Shown one piece after another: positions 1 to 6,564 of a DNA stretch of 64,000 nucleotides. The position numbers and the translations under genes are program-made. The DNA comes from an uncultured Clostridia bacterium (GTDB lineage: Bacteria > Bacillota > Clostridia > Oscillospirales > Ruminococcaceae): NCBI GenBank assembly GCA_944387885.1, contig CALXGR010000004.1, positions 18,598-82,597 of the forward strand. The letters run 5' to 3'. The notes under the pieces were generated by a model that did not search any database, was not told where the DNA came from, and saw nothing but the letters and a program-made list of their open reading frames with translations. Position 1 is the stretch's first letter. Each line of letters starts with the position of its first letter.

Positions 1-63
1 GCAGACGGCCCTCGGTTTTTGGAAAAAAGTCCAGAAAACCGGGAAAATAAAGGGAAATTCCCC

Positions 64-92
64 TTGCAAAAAAGAAGAATATAATGTAAAAT
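64..92 (+). promoter_or_regulatory. SigA-type promoter for the mazG operon
   Basis: The -35 box TTGCAA (64-69) and -10 box TAAAAT (87-92) are separated by 17 bp. The start codon of mazG follows about 30 bases downstream behind a GGGAGG ribosome site. Nothing else is recognisable in the first 120 bases. Confidence 0.65.
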
Positions 93-123
93 AGACCCTA
101 GCCCATTTTGAGGGAGGCCCGAT

Positions 124-819
124 ATGAAGCCATTTCAGATGAAGGAAACTTACGGTGTGGAAGATCTGGTAGAGATCATCCGAATCCTCCGGGACCCTGA
201 AAACGGCTGCCCCTGGGATAAGGTCCAGACCCATCAGTCCATCCGGAAAAATCTTCTGGAGGAAGCCTACGAGGCTGCGGAAGCCCTGGATACAGGGGAC
301 CCGGAGATGATGCGGGAGGAATTCGGGGACCTGCTCATGCAGGTGGTGTTCCACTGCCAGATGGAGCAGGAAGCCGGTCACTTTGATTTCCAGGGCGCCT
401 GCGACAGTGTCTGCAAGAAACTGATTTTTCGGCACCCCCACATTTTCCCAGACCCCTCGGGCCATACTACCCATAAGGATTGGGAGACCCTGAAACGGGA
501 GGAAAAGGGCCGCAGCACTCTGGAGGATGAACTGGACAGCGTTCCGGTCACCCTGCCTGCTCTCATGAAGGCCCAGAAAACCCTTTCCCGGGCCGCCCGG
601 TATGGGGTGGAACTCCAGCCATTGTCCCTGGAACTGGGGCAGGACCCTGCCCGTCAGGTGGGAGAACTTCTCCTCAAAGCCACAGCCCTGGCCCAGCAGG
701 CGGGGGTGGATGCGGAGGAAGCCCTCACCCGAGCCGTCCAGAATTTTGTTCTGGAGGCCAAATCACGGAACAGCGAACAGAAGGCGAACAACGCCGAATG
801 TGCTGAAGATATTCATTAG
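124..819 (+). CDS. mazG: MazG-family nucleoside triphosphate pyrophosphohydrolase
   Basis: 231-residue MazG protein that hydrolyses NTPs/dNTPs to the monophosphate and pyrophosphate, a cytosolic house-cleaning role. The N-terminal half shows CPWDKVQTHQSI, the metal-binding EExxE-type helix (LLEEAYEAAEAL) and EEFGDLLMQVVFH, followed by RHPHIF. The C-terminal half carries the LPALMKAQK motif typical of two-domain MazG. It is slightly shorter than E. coli MazG. In Bacillus the same protein is fused to a methylase as YabN and sits upstream of yabO, so the gene order is conserved here. ATG chosen behind GGGAGG; first gene of the block. Confidence 0.93.
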   Translation: MKPFQMKETYGVEDLVEIIRILRDPENGCPWDKVQTHQSIRKNLLEEAYEAAEALDTGDPEMMREEFGDLLMQVVFHCQMEQEAGHFDFQGACDSVCKKLIFRHPHIFPDPSGHTTHKDWETLKREEKGRSTLEDELDSVPVTLPALMKAQKTLSRAARYGVELQPLSLELGQDPARQVGELLLKATALAQQAGVDAEEALTRAVQNFVLEAKSRNSEQKANNAECAEDIH

Positions 820-833
820 GAGGTTAAATAATA

Positions 834-1106
834 ATGACTAAGGTAGATTTGATTGCAAAGATGGCCGAGACCGGCATGACCAAGAAGGACGCTGAGAAGG
901 CTCTCAACGCTGCTCTGGAAGCCGTTACCGCTGCCCTGGCCGCTGGGGAGAAGGTTGCCATCACCGGATTTGGCACTTTCGAGGTTCATGACCGTGCCGC
1001 CCGCACCGGTATCAACCCCCAGACCAAGGAGACCATCCAGATCGCTGCCTCCAAGGTCCCCGCTTTCAAGGCCGGCAAGGCTCTCAAGGAAGCTGTAAAC
1101 AAGTAA
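834..1106 (+). CDS. hup: HU-family DNA-binding protein
   Basis: 90-residue histone-like HU protein, the usual full length. It starts [12 protein letters not shown] and has the [20 protein letters not shown] segment, which is the beta-arm with the conserved RxGxNPxT proline that intercalates into DNA. It compacts and bends the nucleoid as a dimer. The ATG follows an AGGAGGT ribosome site 14 bases after the mazG stop. A strong terminator immediately after the gene probably yields an abundant mazG-hup or hup message. Confidence 0.96.
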   Translation: MTKVDLIAKMAETGMTKKDAEKALNAALEAVTAALAAGEKVAITGFGTFEVHDRAARTGINPQTKETIQIAASKVPAFKAGKALKEAVNK

Positions 1107-1127
1107 TCGGACAGGCATGGACCTGTT

Positions 1128-1157
1128 GCCCGTCACCCTGGGGTGGCGGGCGTTTTT
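1128..1157 (+). terminator. Rho-independent terminator after hup
   Basis: Ten-base-pair GC-rich stem (1128-1137 with 1142-1151, one G-T wobble) around a four-base loop, followed by GTTTTTT. Confidence 0.85.
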
Positions 1158-1176
1158 TGTAAAGGAGATGAATGAT

Positions 1177-1425
1177 ATGCGGATCGACAAGTATCTCAAG
1201 GTAAGCCGCCTGGTCAAGCGCCGCACCGTGGCCAACGAGGTGGCGGATGCAGGCCGGATCCTGGTCAACGGCAAGGTGGTCAAGGCCAGCTACAATGTGA
1301 AGGAAGGGGACATCATCGAAATCACCTTCGGCAACAAGCCGGTGAAGGTCAAGGTCCTCATGGCCGAGGTAAATACCCAGAGCAAGGACCTGGCCCGGGA
1401 AATGTACCAGGTGGTCGAGGAATAA
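1177..1425 (+). CDS. rqcP: S4-domain RNA-binding ribosome quality-control protein
   Basis: 82 residues, almost entirely one S4 RNA-binding domain (MRIDKYLKVSRLVKRRTVANE, then GRILVNGKVVKASYNVKEGDII). This is the RqcP/YabO (Hsp15-like) family, which binds obstructed 50S subunits with RqcH and supports alanine tailing of stalled nascent chains. I chose the ATG at 1177 because AAAGGAG lies 9 bases upstream; a longer in-frame start at 1117 would run through the hup terminator. The position before yabP matches the Bacillus order yabO-yabP-yabQ-divIC. Confidence 0.92.
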   Translation: MRIDKYLKVSRLVKRRTVANEVADAGRILVNGKVVKASYNVKEGDIIEITFGNKPVKVKVLMAEVNTQSKDLAREMYQVVEE

Positions 1426-1486
1426 CCTGCCGCCCCGGCGCATATCCTCTCTTGAACGGGGATTTCCCGGAAAGGGAGGACTGCCC

Positions 1487-1768
1487 ATGGAAAACCAGGC
1501 AAAACCCGGGGCTCTGCCCCACAGCCTTACCCTGCAGGAACGGCAGAAACTGTCGGTGACCGGGGTAAAGCGAATCATCTATTATGACGAGTCGGGGGCC
1601 CAGCTGGACACCGACCAGGGACGGCTGACGGTGGGAGGACAGCAGCTCCAGGTCAGCGAACTGTCGGTCCAGACCGGACAGCTGGAAATCAGCGGCCTGG
1701 TGGAATCCCTCCAGTATACGGCGGCCCCCGGGCCCCGCACCGGCCTGTTCGGCCGGCTGGGCCGTTGA
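1487..1768 (+). CDS. yabP: Sporulation protein YabP
   Basis: 93-residue YabP-family protein. The family segment 'LTLQERQKLSVTGVKRI...F/YYDE' and 'TDQGRLTVGGQQLQVSELSVQTGQLEISG' are characteristic. YabP is a mother-cell coat/cortex-stage sporulation protein in Bacillus, and its presence with YabQ marks the host as a spore former. The ATG lies 6 bases after AAAGGGAGGA. The stop overlaps the yabQ start, so the two are translationally coupled. Confidence 0.85.
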   Translation: MENQAKPGALPHSLTLQERQKLSVTGVKRIIYYDESGAQLDTDQGRLTVGGQQLQVSELSVQTGQLEISGLVESLQYTAAPGPRTGLFGRLGR

Positions 1769-2226
1769 CGGTCAGCCTGCCCTGGGACCGGCTTTTGCAG
1801 GATATGCTGGACTGCATGGGCTGGGGGCTCCTTCTGGCTATAGGGTATGACCTGGCCCGGACCCTGGTGGGGACCGGGTTCTGGCGCTGCCTGGTATTGG
1901 ACCTGACCGGTTTTCTGGCAGCGGCGGTGGTGGTCCGGGGATACGGGGCCGGAATCAGCGCAGCCGGTGTGCCCCGGTGGTATCATCTGCTGGGGATGAT
2001 TCTGGGGGCCACCGCCTGGTTTGGCGGGGTGGCCCCGGCCCTGGCAGGGGTGCGCCGGAAGGTCCTGTGGCTGGCCGGGCGTCCGGTCCGGCTGGCCCGA
2101 ATCTGGGTATTCGCCCCTTTTAAAGAGAGGATAAAGGCCCTGAAAAAAGAAAAAAAGAAAAAATCCCGGGAACTTCCCCGAAAACAGTTGCCAAAAAAGG
2201 GAAGAATGTTGTATAATTCAAAATAA
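1765..2226 (+). CDS. yabQ: Spore cortex biosynthesis protein YabQ
   Basis: 153-residue membrane protein assigned to YabQ by position and character. Hydrophobic segments run at about 15-30, 37-60 and 72-92, then a long basic tail rich in Lys/Arg. YabQ locates to the forespore membrane in Bacillus and is needed for cortex formation. The TTG start overlaps the yabP stop (TTGA). The Lys-rich C-terminus partly encodes the promoter of the next gene, so its last residues are doubly constrained. Confidence 0.75.
   Translation: MTVSLPWDRLLQDMLDCMGWGLLLAIGYDLARTLVGTGFWRCLVLDLTGFLAAAVVVRGYGAGISAAGVPRWYHLLGMILGATAWFGGVAPALAGVRRKVLWLAGRPVRLARIWVFAPFKERIKALKKEKKKKSRELPRKQLPKKGRMLYNSK
2188..2217 (+). promoter_or_regulatory. 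Internal promoter for divIC-yabR
   Basis: TTGCCA (2188-2193) and TATAAT (2212-2217) are spaced by 18 bp. The boxes lie inside the last codons of yabQ and would give divIC and yabR sporulation-independent expression, which suits essential division genes behind a sporulation pair. Confidence 0.6.
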
Positions 2227-2278
2227 TTCCGTTTATTTTGGCGCATGCGCCTGTTGGTTCAAGTGGAGGCAGTGTGAG

Positions 2279-2566
2279 ATGAGGGAAAAAAACAGTTCCG
2301 CTCTTCATTGGTTGCTCACTGCGGCGTTCTGGATCGCAGTGGTTTATCTGGGGGTACAAATCTTTTCTACCCGGGTGGCCATCGGTCAGAAAGAGCAGGA
2401 GTTGGCTACTGCCACCACCCGGCTGGCCGAGCAGGAAGCGGAAAATGAGGAACTGAGCCGGACCCTTTCCGGCAGCACCCAGAGTATTGTGGAGCAGGTA
2501 GCCCGGGACGAGCTGGGTTACGCTCAGCCCAATCAGCGGGTGTTTGTGGATGTGACCGGCAAATAA
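2279..2566 (+). CDS. divIC: Septum formation initiator (DivIC/FtsB family)
   Basis: 95-residue bitopic division protein: short cytosolic N-terminus, one transmembrane helix (about 11-29), then a coiled coil (EQELATATTRLAEQEAENEELSRTL) and a short extracellular tail ending with DELGYAQPNQRVFVDVTGK. The 'ARDELGYxxPxExV' motif is the DivIC/FtsB signature. It works at the septum with FtsL and DivIB. Placement between yabQ and yabR matches the Bacillus order. Confidence 0.87.
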   Translation: MREKNSSALHWLLTAAFWIAVVYLGVQIFSTRVAIGQKEQELATATTRLAEQEAENEELSRTLSGSTQSIVEQVARDELGYAQPNQRVFVDVTGK

Positions 2567-2587
2567 TAAAGGTGAGGGGTTAGTTTT

Positions 2588-3052
2588 TTGGCAGTCGAGG
2601 TAGGAATGATTCTGGAAGGCCGGATCACCGGCGTTAAGAAGTTTGGGGCATTTGTGGCTCTGCCCGAAGGAAAGGTGGGCATGGTCCATATTTCGGAAGT
2701 GTCCAACCAGTTTGTGGAGGATATTACTGCGGTGCTCCACGAAGGGGATACGGTCAAGGTGAAGGTCATGTCCATTGGGGAGGACGGCAAGATCGCCCTT
2801 TCCATCAAGCGGACCCTGCCTCCTCCTGCACCCAAGGCAGCAGGAGAGCGGAAGGACGGCCCCCGGCCTGCCCGGCGCAAACCCGCTCCCGATGCTCCCC
2901 GGGTCTGGCAGCCCAAGCCGGTCCAGTCCCAGGAGAACATGAGCTTTGAGGATATGATGAGCCAGTTCAAGAGCCGCAGCGAGGAGAAGATCGCTGACAG
3001 CAAGCGCTGGACTGAAAACCGCCGGGGCGGAGGATACAGCCGCCGGAGATAA
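2588..3052 (+). CDS. yabR: S1 RNA-binding domain protein (YabR-like)
   Basis: 154 residues with one S1 domain at about 4-75 (VGMILEGRITGVKKFGAFVALPEGKVGMVHISEVSNQFVEDI..VKVKVMSIGEDGKIALSIK). It is followed by a low-complexity Pro/Arg tail and a short helix (MSFEDMMSQFKSRSEEK). The family resembles general stress protein 13/YabR and probably binds RNA or ribosomes. A TTG start is used behind AAAGGTGAGGGG. Last gene of the division block. Confidence 0.88.
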   Translation: MAVEVGMILEGRITGVKKFGAFVALPEGKVGMVHISEVSNQFVEDITAVLHEGDTVKVKVMSIGEDGKIALSIKRTLPPPAPKAAGERKDGPRPARRKPAPDAPRVWQPKPVQSQENMSFEDMMSQFKSRSEEKIADSKRWTENRRGGGYSRRR

Positions 3053-3058
3053 ACACCA

Positions 3059-3091
3059 AGGGGCGTTGCCGCAGGTCACGCCTCTTTTTTT
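3059..3091 (+). terminator. Terminator after yabR
   Basis: Eight-base-pair stem (3059-3066 with 3078-3085) and a run of T to 3091. Confidence 0.75.
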
Positions 3092-3105
3092 GTAGGAGAA
3101 AAAAG

Positions 3106-4224
3106 ATGAATATAAATTTGATTGCCCCCTGTTATTTCGGACTGGAATCCACCCTGGCCTTTGAGGTCCGGCGGCTGGGCGCCCAGGACGTACAGGTCAC
3201 CGACGGCCGGGTGGCCTTCAGCGGCACCCAGGAGATGATTTGCCAGGCCAACCTGAACCTGCGCACCGCCGAGCGGGTGCTCATGCTGCTTTACACCGGA
3301 AAGGCCGAGACCTTTGACGAACTGTTTGACAGTGTCTATTCCATCCCCTGGGAGGAGCTGATCCCCGCCAACGGGGCGTTCCCCGTAAAGGGAAGCAGCC
3401 TGTCCAGCCAGCTTTCCAGCGTGCCTGCCTGCCAGAGCATTGTGAAAAAGGCAGTGGTCAAGCGGCTGATGGCAGGACATAAAACCTCTGTTCTGCCCGA
3501 GGACGGAAAGGAATACCGGATTCGGTTTGCTCTCCGGAAAAACGCTTTGGAGGTCATGCTGGACACCAGCGGGGAAGGACTTCACAAGCGTGGTTACCGG
3601 AGAAACGCCACCCTGGCTCCCATCAAGGAGACCCTGGCTGCCGGAATCGTGGACCTGAGCCGGGTCCGCCGGGACAGCCGGGTGGAGGACCCCTTCTGCG
3701 GCAGCGGCACCCTCATCATTGAGGCCGCCCAGAAAGCCCTGAACATTGCCCCCGGTCTCCGCCGACGGTTTGCCGCCGAGCATTACAGCTTTGTGGGCCC
3801 GGAACTTTGGCGGCAGGCCCGGAGCCAGGCCATGGATGCCATCAAGCGGGACGCCGCCTTTGAGGGAGTGGGATATGATATCGACCCTCAGGCTGTGGCT
3901 CTGGCCACCCAGAACGCCAAGCTGGCAGATGTGGGGGACCGGGTCCGGTTCCAGGTGGCGGATGTGAAGAATTTCGCCCCTGATTCTCAGAGCATTGTCA
4001 TTACCAACCCTCCCTACGGCGAGCGGTTGGGGGACCTGAAAATGGCCGGGGAACTGGCCCAGGTGCTGGGACAGCGGTACCGGGAATATCCCACCCAGGG
4101 ACTTTACGCCATTACCGCCGATGGTGAGTTTGAACACCACTTCGGCCAGAAGGCTTCCAAGCGCCGGAAGATGTACAACGGCATGATTCCCTGCCAGATT
4201 TATATGTACTACAATAAAAAGTAA
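3106..4224 (+). CDS. THUMP-domain class I rRNA methyltransferase (RlmL/YpsC-like)
   Basis: 372 residues. An N-terminal ferredoxin-like/THUMP region (about 1-160) precedes a UPF0020 methyltransferase domain with DPFCGSGTLIIEAA (about 200) as the SAM loop and ITNPPYGERLGD (about 300) as the NPPY catalytic motif. The RlmL N-domain/YpsC family methylates guanosine N2 in 23S rRNA; the exact target base is inferred. Length fits YpsC (about 385). ATG behind TAGGAG; monocistronic between two terminators. Confidence 0.88.
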   Translation: MNINLIAPCYFGLESTLAFEVRRLGAQDVQVTDGRVAFSGTQEMICQANLNLRTAERVLMLLYTGKAETFDELFDSVYSIPWEELIPANGAFPVKGSSLSSQLSSVPACQSIVKKAVVKRLMAGHKTSVLPEDGKEYRIRFALRKNALEVMLDTSGEGLHKRGYRRNATLAPIKETLAAGIVDLSRVRRDSRVEDPFCGSGTLIIEAAQKALNIAPGLRRRFAAEHYSFVGPELWRQARSQAMDAIKRDAAFEGVGYDIDPQAVALATQNAKLADVGDRVRFQVADVKNFAPDSQSIVITNPPYGERLGDLKMAGELAQVLGQRYREYPTQGLYAITADGEFEHHFGQKASKRRKMYNGMIPCQIYMYYNKK

Positions 4225-4227
4225 AGA

Positions 4228-4260
4228 AAAAGGACCGGTGCCAAATGCTCCGGTCCTTTT
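4228..4260. terminator. Bidirectional terminator
   Basis: An 11-bp perfect stem (4228-4238 with 4250-4260) has T-rich ends on both strands and serves the convergent genes at 3106-4224 and 4264-5109. Confidence 0.85.
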
Positions 4261-4263
4261 ATG

Positions 4264-5109
4264 TCAGTTGTTGAGGTATTCCATCAGGGCGGGGAAGATC
4301 TCCTTGGTTACCTGATACCCAATATGGTAACCCTCGGTCAGCTTCTCCTTGTTCTTTTCGGTACGGCCAATGTTCAAAGTTTCGGGGGGGCGGATGACAA
4401 ACACCTTTCCGGCGGCCTCGTCCTGCTCCAGCCGCTCCAGGGTCTGGTTATATCCCAGATACCGGCTGGCGCTGGCCTGGACAAACTTGGGGTACTTCCG
4501 GTACTCCGCCGCAATCAGGGGCTGGAGGGAGGAAGGCTCCTTCCGGTATCCTTTGGGCCGGGTAAGGACCACCACGTTCTTGTCGTTCCCCAGATGGATG
4601 CTCTTCAGGTAGGGAATGCTGTCCGCAATTCCGCCGTCCAGGTAATACTTCCCGTCAATTTCCACCTTCCGGCTGACCAGGGGCAGGCTGGCGCTGGCCC
4701 GGACCCAGGTCACATCCTGGTACCCGTTGGCGACCTCGTGATAGACTGCCTTGCCGGTCTCCAGGTTGGTGACGGTGGCAAAGAACCGCATGGGGTTTTT
4801 GTTGAACTGGGCATAGTCCATGGGGTCCAGCAGATCGGGAATGGCCCGGTAGCAGAAATCTACCCCGAACATATCCCCGGTGGTGAGCAGGCTGCGGACA
4901 GAACAGTACCGGGGATCATCCAGATAATCCACGCTGATCCGCAGAGCCCGGCCCGGCTGCTGGGCCTTGTAGCTGCACCCGTGGCAGGCCCCGGCACTGA
5001 CTCCGATGAGGGTGTCAAACCAAAGATCCTGCTCCATAAAATAATCCAGCACCCCGGCGGTAAAGATACCCCGCAGGCCGCCGCCTTCCAGTACAAGTCC
5101 CTTACTCAT
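4264..5109 (-). CDS. Patatin-like phospholipase
   Basis: 281 residues of the patatin/YjjU type. The oxyanion loop LEGGGLRGIFTAG is at 7-19, the nucleophile elbow GVSAG (Ser at about 40) follows, and the Asp of the dyad sits in YLDGGIADS. The usual reaction is lipid acyl hydrolysis by a Ser-Asp dyad. No signal peptide, so cytosolic. It starts behind GGAGGC on the minus strand. No operon partner; physiological substrate unknown. Confidence 0.88.
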   Translation of the reverse strand: MSKGLVLEGGGLRGIFTAGVLDYFMEQDLWFDTLIGVSAGACHGCSYKAQQPGRALRISVDYLDDPRYCSVRSLLTTGDMFGVDFCYRAIPDLLDPMDYAQFNKNPMRFFATVTNLETGKAVYHEVANGYQDVTWVRASASLPLVSRKVEIDGKYYLDGGIADSIPYLKSIHLGNDKNVVVLTRPKGYRKEPSSLQPLIAAEYRKYPKFVQASASRYLGYNQTLERLEQDEAAGKVFVIRPPETLNIGRTEKNKEKLTEGYHIGYQVTKEIFPALMEYLNN

Positions 5110-5217
5110 GGCAAATACGCCTCCTTATTCCTTTAGTGAAATGACGGGCCAATCCGGAGGCCGGCCCTGTCACTGAACTTATTGTACCACAAATTTACCA
5201 AAATCCATAGGGACAAT

Positions 5218-5246
5218 TTGCCCAAAATGACAGATGGTGGTATAAT
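5218..5246 (+). promoter_or_regulatory. Promoter of the PHP-TSCPD operon
   Basis: TTGCCC (5218-5223), 17 bp, TATAAT (5241-5246). It lies downstream of a possible earlier in-frame start at 5182, so it argues for the later start at 5314. Confidence 0.75.
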
Positions 5247-5313
5247 AAACCCCAGAATCAAAGTCCCTTCCTTCTTGGGAAAAATCAGATTCGGAAAGCA
5301 GAGGGAAAAGTAT

Positions 5314-6180
5314 ATGCCGGGAGACCTTCATACCCATTCCAATTACTCGGACGGTTCGGTAAATCCGGAAAAGGTGGTTTGGCTGGCGGCAAAGACCGGG
5401 TTGACCAGTCTGGCCATCAGCGACCATGACAGCATGGAAAGTGTCCGGTACGGTTACGCCCATCCGGTCCAGCACGGGGTGGAACTGATCCCTGCCCTGG
5501 AACTGAGCTCCTATGACTATGAGCGGCAGCACCGGGTCCACATCCTCTGCTATTACCCTGACGACTGCCCCGCCCTGGAAGAACACTGTGAACTCATGGG
5601 CCAGCGCCGGACCCAGGCCACCCTCCAGAGCTGCCGGGAACTGGAAGCCATCTGCCCCCAGTTCTCCACCCAGGATGCCTGGTCCTACTGCGGGGAAGGG
5701 AAAGTCCTCTATAAAGCCCATGTTATGCGGGCGCTCATGGATGCAGGACTGGCGGATAACATTTACGGGGACCTGTACCATGAGCTGTTCGCCCTCCGGC
5801 CGGTGCCGGGAAAGGTGATTCATGAGGCCAAGTACCGCCCGGTGGAGGAGGTGCTGGCCACCGTCCGGGCCTGCCGGGGGGTGGCGGTCATTGCCCATCC
5901 CAGCGTTTACCACAGTATGCCCCTGGTGGAGGACCTGGTGGCCCGGGGCCTCATTGACGGGGTGGAAATCCACCATCCCCGGAACACCCCCCAGGACAAG
6001 GAACGGCTGGAACAGCTGGCCAGGGAATATGGCTTGCTGGTCACCGGAGGGACCGATTACCATGGAATGAACTCCAAGGTGCCGCATCCGGTGGGAACCT
6101 GCCAGACCGACGATGAAACCATCCAAGCCATCAAGGCTTTGGCTCAGAGCCGGAAAACCGAAAAAGCAAAGGAGAAATAA
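5314..6180 (+). CDS. PHP-domain phosphoesterase (TrpH/RNase AM-like)
   Basis: 289 residues, PHP metallophosphoesterase fold. Metal ligands are visible in DLHTHSNYSDG, ISDHDS, PALELS, AHPS and TDYHG. This family contains the 3',5'-nucleotide bisphosphate phosphatase/5'-3' RNase AM (YciV/TrpH), so removal of 5'-terminal nucleotides or pAp hydrolysis is plausible but not proven. The start at 5314 follows GAGGGAAA and lies downstream of the promoter. Two bases separate it from the TSCPD gene. Confidence 0.85.
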   Translation: MPGDLHTHSNYSDGSVNPEKVVWLAAKTGLTSLAISDHDSMESVRYGYAHPVQHGVELIPALELSSYDYERQHRVHILCYYPDDCPALEEHCELMGQRRTQATLQSCRELEAICPQFSTQDAWSYCGEGKVLYKAHVMRALMDAGLADNIYGDLYHELFALRPVPGKVIHEAKYRPVEEVLATVRACRGVAVIAHPSVYHSMPLVEDLVARGLIDGVEIHHPRNTPQDKERLEQLAREYGLLVTGGTDYHGMNSKVPHPVGTCQTDDETIQAIKALAQSRKTEKAKEK

Positions 6181-6182
6181 AT

Positions 6183-6443
6183 ATGGTTACTGTAAACTAC
6201 AAGAATCAGGGGACCTGCAGCGTCCTCACCACCGTTACCCTGGCCGATGACCACACCATCCAGGAAATCGCCGTCAAGGGCGGCTGCAACGGCAACCTGA
6301 AAGGGATCTGCGCCCTGCTGAAAGGCCAGAAAGCTGAGGATGTCATTGCCCGGATGGAGGGTATCAAATGCGGACCCCGCTCCACCAGCTGCCCCGACCA
6401 GATCAGCAAAGCTCTGACCCAGGCCCTCAAGGAACTGGGCTGA
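6183..6443 (+). CDS. TSCPD domain protein
   Basis: 86-residue protein made of a single TSCPD domain; the family hallmark appears as STSCPDQIS near the C-terminus, with two further cysteines in GGCNGNLKGIC. TSCPD domains also occur at the C-terminus of class II ribonucleotide reductases, where the cysteines bind metal. The role of the stand-alone form is unknown. It is coupled to the PHP phosphoesterase upstream and ends before a strong terminator. Confidence 0.85.
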   Translation: MVTVNYKNQGTCSVLTTVTLADDHTIQEIAVKGGCNGNLKGICALLKGQKAEDVIARMEGIKCGPRSTSCPDQISKALTQALKELG

Positions 6444-6454
6444 ACCTGAACATG

Positions 6455-6488
6455 CCGCCTTCCTTTCAAAAAGGAGGGCGGTTTTTTT
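6455..6488 (+). terminator. Terminator after the TSCPD gene
   Basis: Long near-perfect stem (6455-6466 with 6471-6481) and a seven-T tract. Confidence 0.88.
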
Positions 6489-6564
6489 GATTCCCGTCCT
6501 TTCGATGTTTATTTGTCTTCTGCCCGTCTATACTGGATTATATCTCTTGACGGGAGGCAGATCC